The notes beneath the pieces are model-generated. The model ran no database searches, was not told the DNA's origin, and saw nothing but the letters and a program-made list of their open reading frames with translations. 64,000 nt of DNA from Pseudomonas sp. 8Z (lineage in GTDB: Bacteria; Pseudomonadota; Gammaproteobacteria; Pseudomonadales; Pseudomonadaceae), in assembly GCF_902506535.1 (NCBI RefSeq), contig NZ_LR733826.1:62001-126000 (forward strand), read 5' to 3'. The translations under genes and the position numbers were made by a program. Every line of letters begins with the position of its first letter. The first letter of the stretch is position 1. Positions 1-8,074 of this stretch are shown piece by piece.

Positions 1-385
1 CGATGGCGCGCACCAGCACATGGCGCGGATCGCCCGGTGTGGCCGGCAGGCCTTGGCTCGGGTGCATGCTCACCTGCAACTGCCCGGTGGGCACTGCGCG
101 CCAGGGTTGCAGAGTCAGGCTGCCGGGCAGCGGATAGGTCCAGCAGTCGGCGTCGGCCACTTCCCAGACCAGGCCGCTTTCCTCGACGTCCTTGCCCTGG
201 ATGGTCAGCGACAGGATCGAACTGGGCAGTGGCCGACCGTTCTCGTAGATGGCCAGCAGTTCGTCGCGATGCAGCAGCTTGCCGCGTGGGATGCCGTTGG
301 CGTCGAACAGCATCAGCTCGATGCTGCGCACCTCGGGGTGGCGGTCGAGAAAGTCGCGGGCTTCCTGGGGATCGGCGAATTGCAT
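1..385 (-). CDS. Glutamine synthetase family protein, N-terminal part (runs off left edge)
   Basis: Reading the minus strand from the ATG at 385 gives an open frame to the window edge (about 128 residues). The start MQFADPQEARDFLDRHPEV followed by IELMLFDANGIPRGK matches the N-terminal beta-grasp domain of GlnA-like gamma-glutamylpolyamine synthetases (PuuA/SpuI type) rather than housekeeping GlnA. The family ligates glutamate to an amine using ATP. The catalytic domain lies outside the window, so the substrate cannot be judged. It lies downstream of, and codirectional with, the aminotransferase at 486-1877, separated by a REP-like palindrome, which suggests a shared amine or amino-acid pathway (inference). 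Confidence 0.75.
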   Translation of the reverse strand, partial: MQFADPQEARDFLDRHPEVRSIELMLFDANGIPRGKLLHRDELLAIYENGRPLPSSILSLTIQGKDVEESGLVWEVADADCWTYPLPGSLTLQPWRAVPTGQLQVSMHPSQGLPATPGDPRHVLVRAI

Positions 386-420
386 GGTGGTTCTCGCAAA
401 AAGGGGGGGCGTAGCTGATT

Positions 421-472
421 CCGTGGGAGGCGCTTCAGCGGCGACTATCGCGGCTAAAGCCCCTCCCACAGG
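421..472. repeat. REP-like palindrome between GS-like gene and aminotransferase
   Basis: GTGGGAGGCGCTTCAGC on the left is mirrored by GCTAAAGCCCCTCCCAC on the right, giving a long imperfect stem of the Pseudomonas REP type. It fills the 100-bp gap between the two minus-strand genes. It may act as an mRNA-stabilising or terminating hairpin between them. Related single arms occur near 37040 and 51310. Confidence 0.65.
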
Positions 473-485
473 CATCCTTTTGAGC

Positions 486-1877
486 TCACTCGCGTGCGCC
501 GGGGATGGCCAGCAACTCGGTGAGGGCCGTATCGAGGGTTGCGATCAACTTATCCACATCTGCTGCCGTGGTGCTCGGGCAGCACAGGGTCATGTTGTGG
601 AACGGCGTGATCAGGATGCCGCGGTTGATCAGGTACAGGTGCAGGGCCATCTGCAGTTCGTCATGGAACGCCGCCTCGGCCTCGGCGCCGGTGCGTGGCG
701 CGGTGGCGCAGAACTGAAACTCGCAACGCGCGCCCAGTTCGGTCACCGACCAGTTCAGCCCATGTTTGCTGATCAGCGAACGGAAGCCTTCGGCCAGGCG
801 TGCCGCCAGCGGCAGCATGTGGTCGTAGGCGGCCTGGGTCATCACCTGCTCCAGATTGGCGCGCATGCAGTGCATGGCCAGGGCGTTGGCCGACAGGGTG
901 GTGCCCATGCCGCTGTGGCCGTGACCATGGCTTGCCTCGCTGACGCGTTGGCGGGCCTGGGTCATGGCACCGGCCATCGCTGCGCTGCAGCCGAAGATGC
1001 CGCACGGCACGCCACCGGCGATGGGCTTGCCGACCACGAAGAAGTCCGGGTCGAGGCCCCACAGGCGCGTGCAGCCGCCGATATCGGTGGAGATAGTGTG
1101 GGTTTCGTCGATGATCAGCAGGCTGCCGTACTTGCGCGTCAGCTCGCGGCATTTCTGCAGGAACCCCGGATCGGGCAACACCATGCCGATATTGGTCATC
1201 GCCGGTTCGCAGAGCAGGGCGCAGACATCGCCCTGAGCCAGCGCGGCTTCCAGCGCCTCGATATCGTTGAAGGGGATGGCGCGGCTGTGCTCGGTCAGGT
1301 CATAGGCCTGGCCGACCAGGCCCGAGCGGTGCACGGTCTGACCGTCACGGTGGCGCACCATCACGTCGTCGACGGTGCCGTGGTAGCAACCGTCGAACAC
1401 CAGCAGCGTCTTGCGCTGGGTGATGGCGCGGGCCCAGCGCAGCACGTAGCGGTTGGAGTCGGTGGCGGTGGCCGTCACCTGCCAGTACGGCAGGCCGAAG
1501 CGTTGCGCCAGCAGTTCGCCGCAGACCACGGCGTCTTCGCCGGGCAACATGGTGGTCAGGCCGTTGTTCGCTTGCTCGGCGAGTGCGCGTGCCACTGGGT
1601 CGGGCGAGTGGCCGAACATGGTGCCGGTGTCGCCCAGGCAGAAGTCGATGTACTCGTGCCCGTCCACGTCGAAGAAGCGCGCGCCCTTGGCGCGTTCGAC
1701 AAACAGCGGCACCGGGGTCGACCAATCGGCCATCCAGTGCATCGGCACGCCGCCGTACAGCGAGTGGCGGGCACGCTCGGCGAGGGCCTGCGACTTAGGA
1801 TTACGTTCGAGGAAACGGCTGCGTTCACGAGCAGCGAAGGTTTCCACAGCCGTTGCGGCGAGACCACTGGCAGTCAT
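486..1877 (-). CDS. Class III PLP-dependent aminotransferase
   Basis: The protein (463 residues from the chosen start) has the class III aminotransferase fold. Visible motifs are GDTGTMFGHSPDPVARA near the N-terminus, FDGCYHGTVDD in the middle, LLIIDETHT (PLP-ring Asp/Glu) and FFVVGKPIAGG with the Schiff-base lysine. The glutamate-1-semialdehyde mutase-like style suggests an amino acid or beta-amino acid substrate, which I cannot specify. An upstream ATG at 1907 exists but has no ribosome-binding site and sits 5 bp from a palindromic operator. The ATG at 1877 is preceded by GAGG at 8 nt, so I prefer it. Divergent from the GntR regulator at 2094, its likely controller. Confidence 0.85.
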   Translation of the reverse strand: MTASGLAATAVETFAARERSRFLERNPKSQALAERARHSLYGGVPMHWMADWSTPVPLFVERAKGARFFDVDGHEYIDFCLGDTGTMFGHSPDPVARALAEQANNGLTTMLPGEDAVVCGELLAQRFGLPYWQVTATATDSNRYVLRWARAITQRKTLLVFDGCYHGTVDDVMVRHRDGQTVHRSGLVGQAYDLTEHSRAIPFNDIEALEAALAQGDVCALLCEPAMTNIGMVLPDPGFLQKCRELTRKYGSLLIIDETHTISTDIGGCTRLWGLDPDFFVVGKPIAGGVPCGIFGCSAAMAGAMTQARQRVSEASHGHGHSGMGTTLSANALAMHCMRANLEQVMTQAAYDHMLPLAARLAEGFRSLISKHGLNWSVTELGARCEFQFCATAPRTGAEAEAAFHDELQMALHLYLINRGILITPFHNMTLCCPSTTAADVDKLIATLDTALTELLAIPGARE

Positions 1878-1911
1878 CTTGAACGCCTCGTTCGATTTTT
1901 CGCACATGGTA

Positions 1912-1927
1912 TTTTGTGATCACAAAA
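1912..1927. promoter_or_regulatory. Palindromic operator copy 1 (probable GntR site)
   Basis: TTTTGTGATCACAAAA is a perfect 16-bp palindrome in the divergent intergenic region. Its core TTGTGATCACAA recurs unchanged 62 bp away. FadR/FCD-type GntR regulators commonly bind short T-G-T..A-C-A palindromes, and a gene of that family starts at 2094. If the aminotransferase starts at 1877, this site lies in its leader or promoter. Confidence 0.65.
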
Positions 1928-1975
1928 GGCGCAAGTTATCGATCAAGGGGCGCATGGGTTAGCATTGACGTTTAT

Positions 1976-1987
1976 TTGTGATCACAA
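1976..1987. promoter_or_regulatory. Palindromic operator copy 2 (probable GntR site)
   Basis: TTGTGATCACAA is a perfect 12-bp palindrome identical to the core of copy 1, with 62 bp between centres (about six helical turns). Two phased copies between the regulator and its divergent target suggest cooperative binding or looping (inference). Confidence 0.65.
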
Positions 1988-2093
1988 GTGGCGGCGATCG
2001 ACGTCTTGTGTCACCTGATCCCGTGGAGAACCTTATGCGCGACTGCCTGCTTACTCTGTGCCAACTGCCTGCCCCGCCGAAAGGCCTTGAAGC

Positions 2094-2744
2094 ATGAGCG
2101 ACAATCTGCAGGAACAGCTCTATCAACGTATGCGCGCGAGTCTGCTGGCCGGGCGTTTTCAGCCTGGCCAGGCCATGAAGATTCGCGATCTTGCCACGCA
2201 ATGGGGCACCAGCTCGATGCCGGTTCGTGCAGCCCTGCAGCGCCTGGTGGCCGAGGGCGCGCTGGAGGGCGAGCCGCAGCGTTCGGTGCGGGTGCCGGTG
2301 ATGACCTCGCAACGCTACGAACAAATCGTGCAGGTGCGCCTGGCGCTGGAGGGGCTTGCCGTGGAGTTGGCCACGTCGCGTCTGGACAAGGCTGACCTGG
2401 CAATCCTGCGCGACTGCGTGCAGCGCATGGATCAGGCCATCGAGCAGCGTCAGGTGCAGGCTTACCTGGATGCCAACAGCCAGTTCCACCTGCATCTGTA
2501 CGGCGCCTGTGGCAACCCGGTGCTGCTGCGTTCGATCGAGTCGCTGTGGCTGCAGATCGGGCCCTTTTTCAACCGCCTGTTCACCGATGCTGACTTGTCG
2601 CTGCGTCTGAACGACCTTCACGAAGAGGCCTTTACCGCCATCGAGGCGGGTGACGCCAAGGCCGCTCGTCAGGCCATGGAGCAGGATCTCGCCTACTTTG
2701 CGCGTTTTCTGCTCAATCTGCTGGAATTAGAACAGGTGAGATAG
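2094..2744 (+). CDS. GntR-family transcriptional regulator (FCD domain)
   Basis: This is a 216-residue protein. Residues about 1-75 form the GntR winged helix (LYQRMRASLLAGRFQPGQAM, then IRDLATQWGTSSMPVRAALQ). The rest is an all-helical FCD ligand domain with a histidine-containing stretch FHLHLYGACGN and a late helix around LNDLHEEAFTAIEAGD, as in metal- and carboxylate-binding FCD proteins. It is transcribed away from the aminotransferase, with two TTGTGATCACAA palindromes between them, so it probably represses that operon and releases on an amino- or carboxylic-acid effector. The effector is not identifiable from sequence. Confidence 0.88.
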   Translation: MSDNLQEQLYQRMRASLLAGRFQPGQAMKIRDLATQWGTSSMPVRAALQRLVAEGALEGEPQRSVRVPVMTSQRYEQIVQVRLALEGLAVELATSRLDKADLAILRDCVQRMDQAIEQRQVQAYLDANSQFHLHLYGACGNPVLLRSIESLWLQIGPFFNRLFTDADLSLRLNDLHEEAFTAIEAGDAKAARQAMEQDLAYFARFLLNLLELEQVR

Positions 2745-2813
2745 CAGAGAGCCATCTCGCCTGGCCTGCCCGCTGCCTTATAATTCGCGGCTGGTTTAAT
2801 AAAGGATGCTTTC

Positions 2814-4418
2814 ATGCTGGATTACAGCGGCAAGCGGTTTCTGATTGTCGACGACTTCTCCGATTTCCGTAATTCGGTCAAGGCGATGTTGCGCGAGATG
2901 GGCGTCAAGGATGTGGACATGGCCGACCGTGGCGAACAGGCCATCGCCATGTGTCGGCACAAGCGCTACGACATCATTTTGCATGACTACAACCTGGGCG
3001 CAGGCAAGAACGGCTTGCAGACCCTGGAAGAGCTGCACGCCGCGCGGCTGATCAGCAACCAGTGCATCTTCGTCATGGTCACGGCTGAGAGCAGCCAAGC
3101 CATGGTCCTCAGCCTGCTCGAACACGAGCCGGACGCCTACCTGACCAAGCCTTTCAACCTCGCCAGCCTCGCTCAGCGCCTGGATAAACTGGTCGAGCGC
3201 AAAACCCTGCTCAAACCTGTGCTGCAAGCGCTCGACAAGCGCAACCCGGCAGAGGTGCTCAGTGCCTGCGAAACCCTGGCCAAGCAGGATAAACGCCTGC
3301 AGCCGCTGTGCCTGAAGTACAAGGCCGGAGCCTTGCGTGACCTGGGCCAGGTACAGGCGCTGGAGCGGCTGCTCCAGGCGGTGCTGGCCGATCGCGCCGT
3401 GCCCTGGGCTTACCAGGCGTTGGGTGCACTGTTGCTTGAACGTGGCGATCTCGACCGCGCTCGCGAAATCTACGAGCAAGGCCGCAAGGCGTTCCCCATG
3501 CAGCCTGGCCTGTACGACGGTTTGTCTGCCGTGCTGGAGCAACAGGGCGATGCCAAGCACGCCCAGCAGGTGCTCGAAGATGCCGTGCGGATCTCACCGC
3601 TGGCCATGCGCAGGCAGATGCAGCTCGGCAAACTGGCGATGCACAACGAAGACTTCGCCGGTGCCACCAAGGCCTATCGCAGTGCGGTCGAGCAGGGCAA
3701 GAACTCGCGCCTGAAAAGCCCGGAGAACTACCTCGCATTGAGTCAGGCGCTGATGGCCGACGCCGGTGAGGAAACGCTGAGCAAGCGGGCCCAGCTTGAG
3801 ATCAGTCAGACGTTGAGCGAGCTGGGTAACCAATATTCCGCCGACAAGACCATTCAGGTACGCCGCCGCCTGATGCAGGCGAGCAGTTTGCAGAAATCCG
3901 CAGAGCCCAAGCGCGCCGCGCAAATCGCCGCAGAGGCGGCAGCGGAGTTGCAGGAGTTGGGTGAATTTCTACCCGCCGAAGTGGCGCTGACCTTGGTTGG
4001 GCAACTCCAGCAGCTGGGCCAGAAAGAGGCCGGTAACAAACTGCTCAAAGATTGTCTGGAAGTCTACGGTGATGACGCCAAGGTCTTGCAGTCGATCAGC
4101 CGCTTGACCGATGACCCGAGCGTTTTCGCCGCCAGCAAAGAGGCCACCGACCTCAACCGTCAAGGCGTTCAGGCCTACAAGCAAGGGCAGGTCGGCGAGG
4201 CGCTGGCGCTGTTCCGCCGGGCACTGGGCATGCAGCCGAAGAACATCAGCATCGCCCTCAACACGGCCCAGTCGCTGTTGCGTCTGAGCACCGAACAACC
4301 GTCGGGCGAATGGCTCGAAGAGGCGCGTCGCTGTCTCGATGGCGTGCGTATGATCGCGCCCAGCGATGCCCGCCATGAGCGTTATCAGCAACTGCGACGC
4401 AGGGTGTTTGACACATGA
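2814..4418 (+). CDS. Response regulator fused to TPR repeats
   Basis: The protein has 534 residues. Residues 1-125 are a receiver domain with acidic pair D13/D14, probable phosphoacceptor D58 (in ILHDYNLG), T90 (VMVTAES) and K112 (YLTKPF). There is no DNA-binding or enzymatic output. The remainder is helical tetratricopeptide-like repeats (for example ALLLERGDLDRAREIYEQG and ALALFRRALGMQPKN), implying a protein-protein output. A good Shine-Dalgarno (AAAGGA) precedes the ATG, and a TATAAT-like -10 is seen near 2780. The stop overlaps the kinase start as ATGA, so the two are translationally coupled and likely form a two-component pair. The target is unknown. Confidence 0.85.
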   Translation: MLDYSGKRFLIVDDFSDFRNSVKAMLREMGVKDVDMADRGEQAIAMCRHKRYDIILHDYNLGAGKNGLQTLEELHAARLISNQCIFVMVTAESSQAMVLSLLEHEPDAYLTKPFNLASLAQRLDKLVERKTLLKPVLQALDKRNPAEVLSACETLAKQDKRLQPLCLKYKAGALRDLGQVQALERLLQAVLADRAVPWAYQALGALLLERGDLDRAREIYEQGRKAFPMQPGLYDGLSAVLEQQGDAKHAQQVLEDAVRISPLAMRRQMQLGKLAMHNEDFAGATKAYRSAVEQGKNSRLKSPENYLALSQALMADAGEETLSKRAQLEISQTLSELGNQYSADKTIQVRRRLMQASSLQKSAEPKRAAQIAAEAAAELQELGEFLPAEVALTLVGQLQQLGQKEAGNKLLKDCLEVYGDDAKVLQSISRLTDDPSVFAASKEATDLNRQGVQAYKQGQVGEALALFRRALGMQPKNISIALNTAQSLLRLSTEQPSGEWLEEARRCLDGVRMIAPSDARHERYQQLRRRVFDT

Positions 4419-5095
4419 GCGGCCTCGATCTCAGCACCATCATTGCCTCCACCGTGCACGACATGAAGAACTCCCTGGCGCAACTGGGCCAGGCGCATGC
4501 CCACTGGTTGGCGCAGTTGCCATCCGAGTTGCAGCACACGCCCGAGCGCGGGGTGATCGAGTACGAAACCACGCGCCTGAACGGCATGCTGGTGCAGTTG
4601 CTTGGCTTGTACAAGCTGCAGGTCAACCAGTTGCCGTTATTCCCGGCCTATCACGAGGTGGACGACTTCATCCAGGCGCAACTGGCGCGTCACCATGACG
4701 TACTCGACAGCCGTGGTATTCAGGCGCGTGGCGAGGTCAGCGAATTCGACCTGATGGGCTTCTTCGACCAGGAACTGCTGGGCTCGGTGCTGGGCAACGT
4801 GATCGCCAACGCCATCCGCTATGCGCGCAGTGCCTTGTTGATCAGCGCCCGTGAGGAAAACGGCGAGCTGCTGCTGTACGTCAACGACGATGGCGCCGGT
4901 TATCCACAGGCCATGCTCGAACGCCAGGGTGACTACATCCTCGGCCTCAGTCAGAGCAGCGGCAGTACCGGACTGGGCTTGTACTTCGCTGCACGCATCG
5001 CCCAATTGCACCAGCGCGATGGCCGTCGTGGGCGCATCGAACTGAGCAATGGCGGCCCACTAGGCGGCGGCGAATTTCGTATCTACTTGCCCTGA
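4415..5095 (+). CDS. Minimal sensor histidine kinase without sensor domain
   Basis: This 226-residue protein consists only of a kinase core. The H-box is TVHDMKNSLAQL with H15 at the very N-terminus. The N-box is GNVIANAIRYA, G1 is VNDDGAGYP and G2 is GSTGLGLYFAARIA. There are no transmembrane or PAS segments, so it must be cytosolic and receive its signal through a partner. It starts inside the stop of the response regulator-TPR gene (4-nt overlap), so the receiver-TPR protein is the probable partner, perhaps also delivering input through its TPR surface (inference). Confidence 0.85.
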   Translation: MSGLDLSTIIASTVHDMKNSLAQLGQAHAHWLAQLPSELQHTPERGVIEYETTRLNGMLVQLLGLYKLQVNQLPLFPAYHEVDDFIQAQLARHHDVLDSRGIQARGEVSEFDLMGFFDQELLGSVLGNVIANAIRYARSALLISAREENGELLLYVNDDGAGYPQAMLERQGDYILGLSQSSGSTGLGLYFAARIAQLHQRDGRRGRIELSNGGPLGGGEFRIYLP

Positions 5096-5121
5096 CCCTC
5101 GGCGGCGCGATGCCGCGAGGG
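5096..5121. terminator. Hairpin between convergent genes
   Basis: CCTCGGCGGC and GCCGCGAGG form a GC-rich stem directly after the kinase stop and before the convergent SUKH gene. There is no adjacent T-tract, so intrinsic termination is only possible, not certain. Confidence 0.4.
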
Positions 5122-5136
5122 GGGGCAGGTCTTTGT

Positions 5137-5544
5137 TCAGCTTTCCAGCCAGACGTCACGGCACCAGTGCCAGACCGAATCCCAGCTCTCATCGGTCAGC
5201 TCGCCTTCGTCGCCATCCCATAGCCAGACCTGGCCTTCCACGTCCACCGCGTAATAATCGCGGCCATCCTGGCACAGCGGCACCAGATCGCGCGGCAGGC
5301 CGAGATCCCAGGCCACCGAGGTGACTTCCGGCAGGTAGGTGTGTGACTGCGGGTCACTGGCAGTGACTGGCTCCAAGCGACCGTAGACCACATCGCTGAC
5401 CTTGAGCAGGAACTCGCGTAGCTCGAAAGGCAGGTGGATAAGGATTTGCTCCTGAATCTCCACCAGCGTCTCTTCATCCGGCAGCTCCAGCGGCACCGGT
5501 ACTGGCTCGTTGAGTTCGCGCAGTTGTTCGATGACTTCTTCCAC
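5137..5544 (-). CDS. SMI1/KNR4 (SUKH) family protein
   Basis: An acidic protein of 135 residues with the SUKH pattern: an early helix (LPDEETLVEIQEQI), the LPFELREFLLKVSD segment typical of the superfamily, and a Trp-rich C-terminal half (VAWDLGLPRDLVPLCQDGRDYYAV, seen in two parts, then VWLWDGDEG). SUKH proteins often serve as immunity proteins against nuclease or polymorphic toxins. No toxin gene lies beside it here, so a stand-alone housekeeping form is equally possible. It is convergent with the two-component pair and divergent from the acetyltransferase gene. Confidence 0.75.
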   Translation of the reverse strand: MEEVIEQLRELNEPVPVPLELPDEETLVEIQEQILIHLPFELREFLLKVSDVVYGRLEPVTASDPQSHTYLPEVTSVAWDLGLPRDLVPLCQDGRDYYAVDVEGQVWLWDGDEGELTDESWDSVWHWCRDVWLES

Positions 5545-5651
5545 AGCTTCGGCTCCTCTTCAGGTGGGGGTCGGCTTTATACAGTAGCCGGTGGCTGCAA
5601 TGAAAACATGCTGCCGTCATTGCATACTGGCGTTTTTCATGGAGCCTCTGC

Positions 5652-6110
5652 ATGTCATCTTTTGCCTGGCACTGTCTGCACCACCGCGAACTCGATACGG
5701 CCACGCTCTATGAGCTGCTGGCGCTGCGCACTCAGGTGTTCGTGGTCGAGCAGCGCTGCCCTTATCTGGAAACCGATGGCCAGGATCTGCTCGGCGATAC
5801 CTGCCACCTGCTGGTACGTCAGGACGACGTGCTGGTTGGCTATCTGCGCCTGCTCGATCCGCAGCGCATGGGTGGTGAGGCGGTGATCGGCCGCGTGGTA
5901 ATTACCGAGGCTGCACGGGGCTCAGGCCTGGGCCATCGGCTGATGGAGCGGGCGCTGGTCGAGTGTCAACAGCGTTGGCCGGGTGTGCCGGTTTATCTGT
6001 CGGCGCAGGCGCACCTGCAGGGCTATTACGGGCGGTATGGGTTTCAGGCGGTGACCGAGGTGTATCTGGAGGATGACATCGCGCATATCGGCATGCGCCG
6101 GGCGGTGTAG
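5652..6110 (+). CDS. GNAT family N-acetyltransferase, ElaA type
   Basis: The protein has 152 residues. It contains the ElaA signature LYELLALRTQVFVVEQRCPY, then GDTCHLLVRQDD, an acetyl-CoA loop in VITEAARGSGLGHRLMERAL, and the C-terminal YYGRYGFQAVTEVYLEDDI. Length and motifs match ElaA over its whole extent. The substrate of the family is not established. Divergent from the SUKH gene. The ATG at 5652 is preceded by GGAGCC. Confidence 0.88.
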   Translation: MSSFAWHCLHHRELDTATLYELLALRTQVFVVEQRCPYLETDGQDLLGDTCHLLVRQDDVLVGYLRLLDPQRMGGEAVIGRVVITEAARGSGLGHRLMERALVECQQRWPGVPVYLSAQAHLQGYYGRYGFQAVTEVYLEDDIAHIGMRRAV

Positions 6111-6114
6111 CCGG

Positions 6115-6137
6115 TAGGAGCGGATTTATCCGCGATG
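6115..6137. repeat. Short REP-type palindrome
   Basis: TAGGAGCGGATTTATCCGCG just after the ElaA-like gene contains the GCGGATTTATCCGC inverted repeat. A sister copy, GCGAATTTATTCGC, is at 36973-36986. This is a common Pseudomonas extragenic repeat family. Confidence 0.7.
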
Positions 6138-6253
6138 GGGCATGGTGTTTCGTTTTGCAGATGGGGTGATGCCGGACTGGCAAGTTTGTGTGTGATCTTG
6201 TTGTCTTGGTTTGGTGTTCAGGACGCCGCATTGGGTGTTTTCAGATATTCCGG

Positions 6254-6475
6254 GTTTCGCCCCCTCGGGCGACTCACTTTTCTTTGAAATGCGCAAAGAA
6301 AAGTAAGCAAAAGAAAGCGCACCCCATCATCCGGCCCCGGCTGCGCCGGGGTTCGTTCGCTCCATCGCTGCTTCGAGGGTCGGCGTACATGGGCCATCCC
6401 TGGCCCATTACGCCTCTCGCGGCATCCATGCCGCTCGCCCCTCTACGCAACGATTCCGCTCACCCTCCTGAAGGG
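6254..6475. repeat. Left arm of a long imperfect inverted repeat
   Basis: This arm runs from TTTCGCCCCCTCGGGCGA through the CACTTTTCTTTG..AAAGAAAAGTAA segment, the GGCTGCGCC..GGGTTCG segment and ATTCCGCTCACCCTCCTG. The arm at 6706-6914 carries the same order of blocks on the other strand. ORFs here are short and non-conserved, so I see no gene. Such blocks recur between genes in many Pseudomonas genomes. Origin unknown. Confidence 0.6.
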
Positions 6476-6705
6476 GACACTTGCGCGCCTGAACGAGTGG
6501 GCATTCCATAGGTTGCTCGGCGTGCTCTAGTTATTGTGAAGTCGCGGCTGGGTCGTCGAGTTAAACCAAAACTTTCATTCGCGCAGTTTCATGCGCTTGG
6601 ATCGCTTGCCGGCTTTCAACCGGCATCCCGGTCAGCCCTAGGGCTGACCATGTTCAAGAACTCTGTGCCCATTCTGGGTTACCTCTGGTTCAGGCGCGTG
6701 CAGAG

Positions 6706-6914
6706 CCCGCCCAGGAGGGTGAACGGAATCGTCGTGGAAGAGGTTGAGCGACATGGATGTCGCGAGAGCCACGGCGGGCCATGGATGGCCCATCGTGGCG
6801 GGCCTCTGGAGCGGCGATGGAGTGAGCGAACCCTGGCGCAGCCAGGGCCGGATGAACGGGCGGAGGTTTTGGTTACTTTTGCCTGCAAAAGTGACTCGCC
6901 CAGGAGGGCGAAAC
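6706..6914. repeat. Right arm of the long imperfect inverted repeat
   Basis: Read on the minus strand, this arm gives TTTCGCCCTCCTGGGCGAG, CACTTTTGCAGGCAAAAGTAA, GGCTGCGCCAGGGTTCGCT and ATTCCGTTCACCCTCCTG, collinear with the left arm. The arms are about 230 bp apart. The rest of the 6111-7028 gap shows nothing I recognise. Confidence 0.6.
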
Positions 6915-7028
6915 GAGAGCCATCAGCAGAACGCTGATAGACAGCTTTACACCGAAAACGAAAGCACACTCACACAAACTTGCCAGTCCGGTATCAAACC
7001 CACCCTCGCATCACATCGCCAACACCAT

Positions 7029-7054
7029 AAAAAACCCCGGGAAATCCCGGGGTT
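7029..7054 (-). terminator. Rho-independent terminator of the Tim44-like gene
   Basis: On the minus strand AACCCCGGG, loop ATTT, CCCGGGGTT is followed by a run of T. It lies 21 bp after the stop codon of the gene at 7075-7929. Confidence 0.85.
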
Positions 7055-7074
7055 CTGGATGACACGATACGCGA

Positions 7075-7929
7075 TCAGTTCTGACGGATGCCCGCCACCA
7101 GCCAGGGCTGGTTTTCACCCTGGGCGCGCTCCAGGCGCCAGCTTTCGCTGAACGGCTCGCCCTGGTCGAAACGCGAGGTCTTCGACACGCCGCTGAAGGT
7201 CAGGGTGGCGATGGTCTTCTCGGCGTTGTCGTCGACGCCATCGAGCTGTACCTGCAGGTCGTCGATGTAGGTGGACTGGAAGCCATCACCCAGATCAGCA
7301 CGCTCGCGCTTGAGGAATTCCAGCATCTGCGGGGTGACGAACTCGGCGATCTTGTCCATCTCGTTCGCGTCCCAGTGTTGCTGCAGGCTCAGGAAGTGCT
7401 CACGGCCAGCGGCGATGAAGCTCTGCTCGTTGAACCAGGCTGGGGCGTTGATCACCGGCGCGGCGGAGGCCAGGCGAGCGCCGAAGATGTTGCTGCCTGC
7501 GGCTGGCGCGTTGTCGGTGCTTGGCATTTCACGCTGGTAGGGTGCACCGGCAGCGGCCATCTGCGGCTGCTGGCGAGCGCGACGGGCAGCCAGGAAGCGG
7601 AAGATCAGGAAGGCGATCAGGCCGAAGATCAACATGTCCATGATCTGCAGGCCTTCAAAGCCTTCACCCATGAACATCGAGGCCAGCAGGCCACCAGCAG
7701 CCAGGCCAGCCAGCGGGCCGAGCCAGCGCGAAGCGCCACCGGCGGCTGCAGGTTGACGGCCAGCGGTCGGTGCGGCTGCGGCCGGTTGCGCAGGCGCTGC
7801 AGCCTGGCGGGTTTGGTGGCTCGGGGCGGAACCGAAGGATTTACCACTGCCGAGGCGCTTGGCGTGGGCTTCGAAGCTGAAGGTCAACGCCAGGCAAAGC
7901 ACCATGGCGATACTGAGGAAACGCTGCAT
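7075..7929 (-). CDS. Tim44-like domain membrane protein
   Basis: The protein has 284 residues. Residues 1-23 are a signal sequence (LSIAMVLCLALTFSFEAHA). There follows a basic, Ala/Pro/Gln-rich linker (about 25-70), two membrane-inserting segments (WLGPLAGLAAGGLLASMF and MLIFGLIAFLIFRFLAARRA) and, from about residue 150, a Tim44-like domain (FNEQSFIAAGREHFLSLQQ to the end). In bacteria this family is membrane-anchored with unclear function. It is monocistronic, with its own terminator. Confidence 0.82.
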   Translation of the reverse strand: MQRFLSIAMVLCLALTFSFEAHAKRLGSGKSFGSAPSHQTRQAAAPAQPAAAAPTAGRQPAAAGGASRWLGPLAGLAAGGLLASMFMGEGFEGLQIMDMLIFGLIAFLIFRFLAARRARQQPQMAAAGAPYQREMPSTDNAPAAGSNIFGARLASAAPVINAPAWFNEQSFIAAGREHFLSLQQHWDANEMDKIAEFVTPQMLEFLKRERADLGDGFQSTYIDDLQVQLDGVDDNAEKTIATLTFSGVSKTSRFDQGEPFSESWRLERAQGENQPWLVAGIRQN

Positions 7930-8074
7930 CAGGGTCTTCTCTCTGATAGGGATTGCTGCGCGGCATCTTGCCCGGCGTGCTCCGGGTTGACCAGCCGCAG
8001 AATGTTTCCGGCTTTTGCTCAGGGTGTGCTGGCCGGTGGTGTGTGGCCTGCCGGCTGGGCAGGCCTGGGAGGTG

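Noticed and set aside
249..1919. A 556-codon plus-strand open frame across the aminotransferase region
   Set aside because: It is the antisense shadow of a clear class III aminotransferase; its translation shows no family pattern.
6536..6937. A 133-codon plus-strand ORF in the inverted-repeat region
   Set aside because: It overlaps the repeat arm, has no conserved sequence and no ribosome-binding site.
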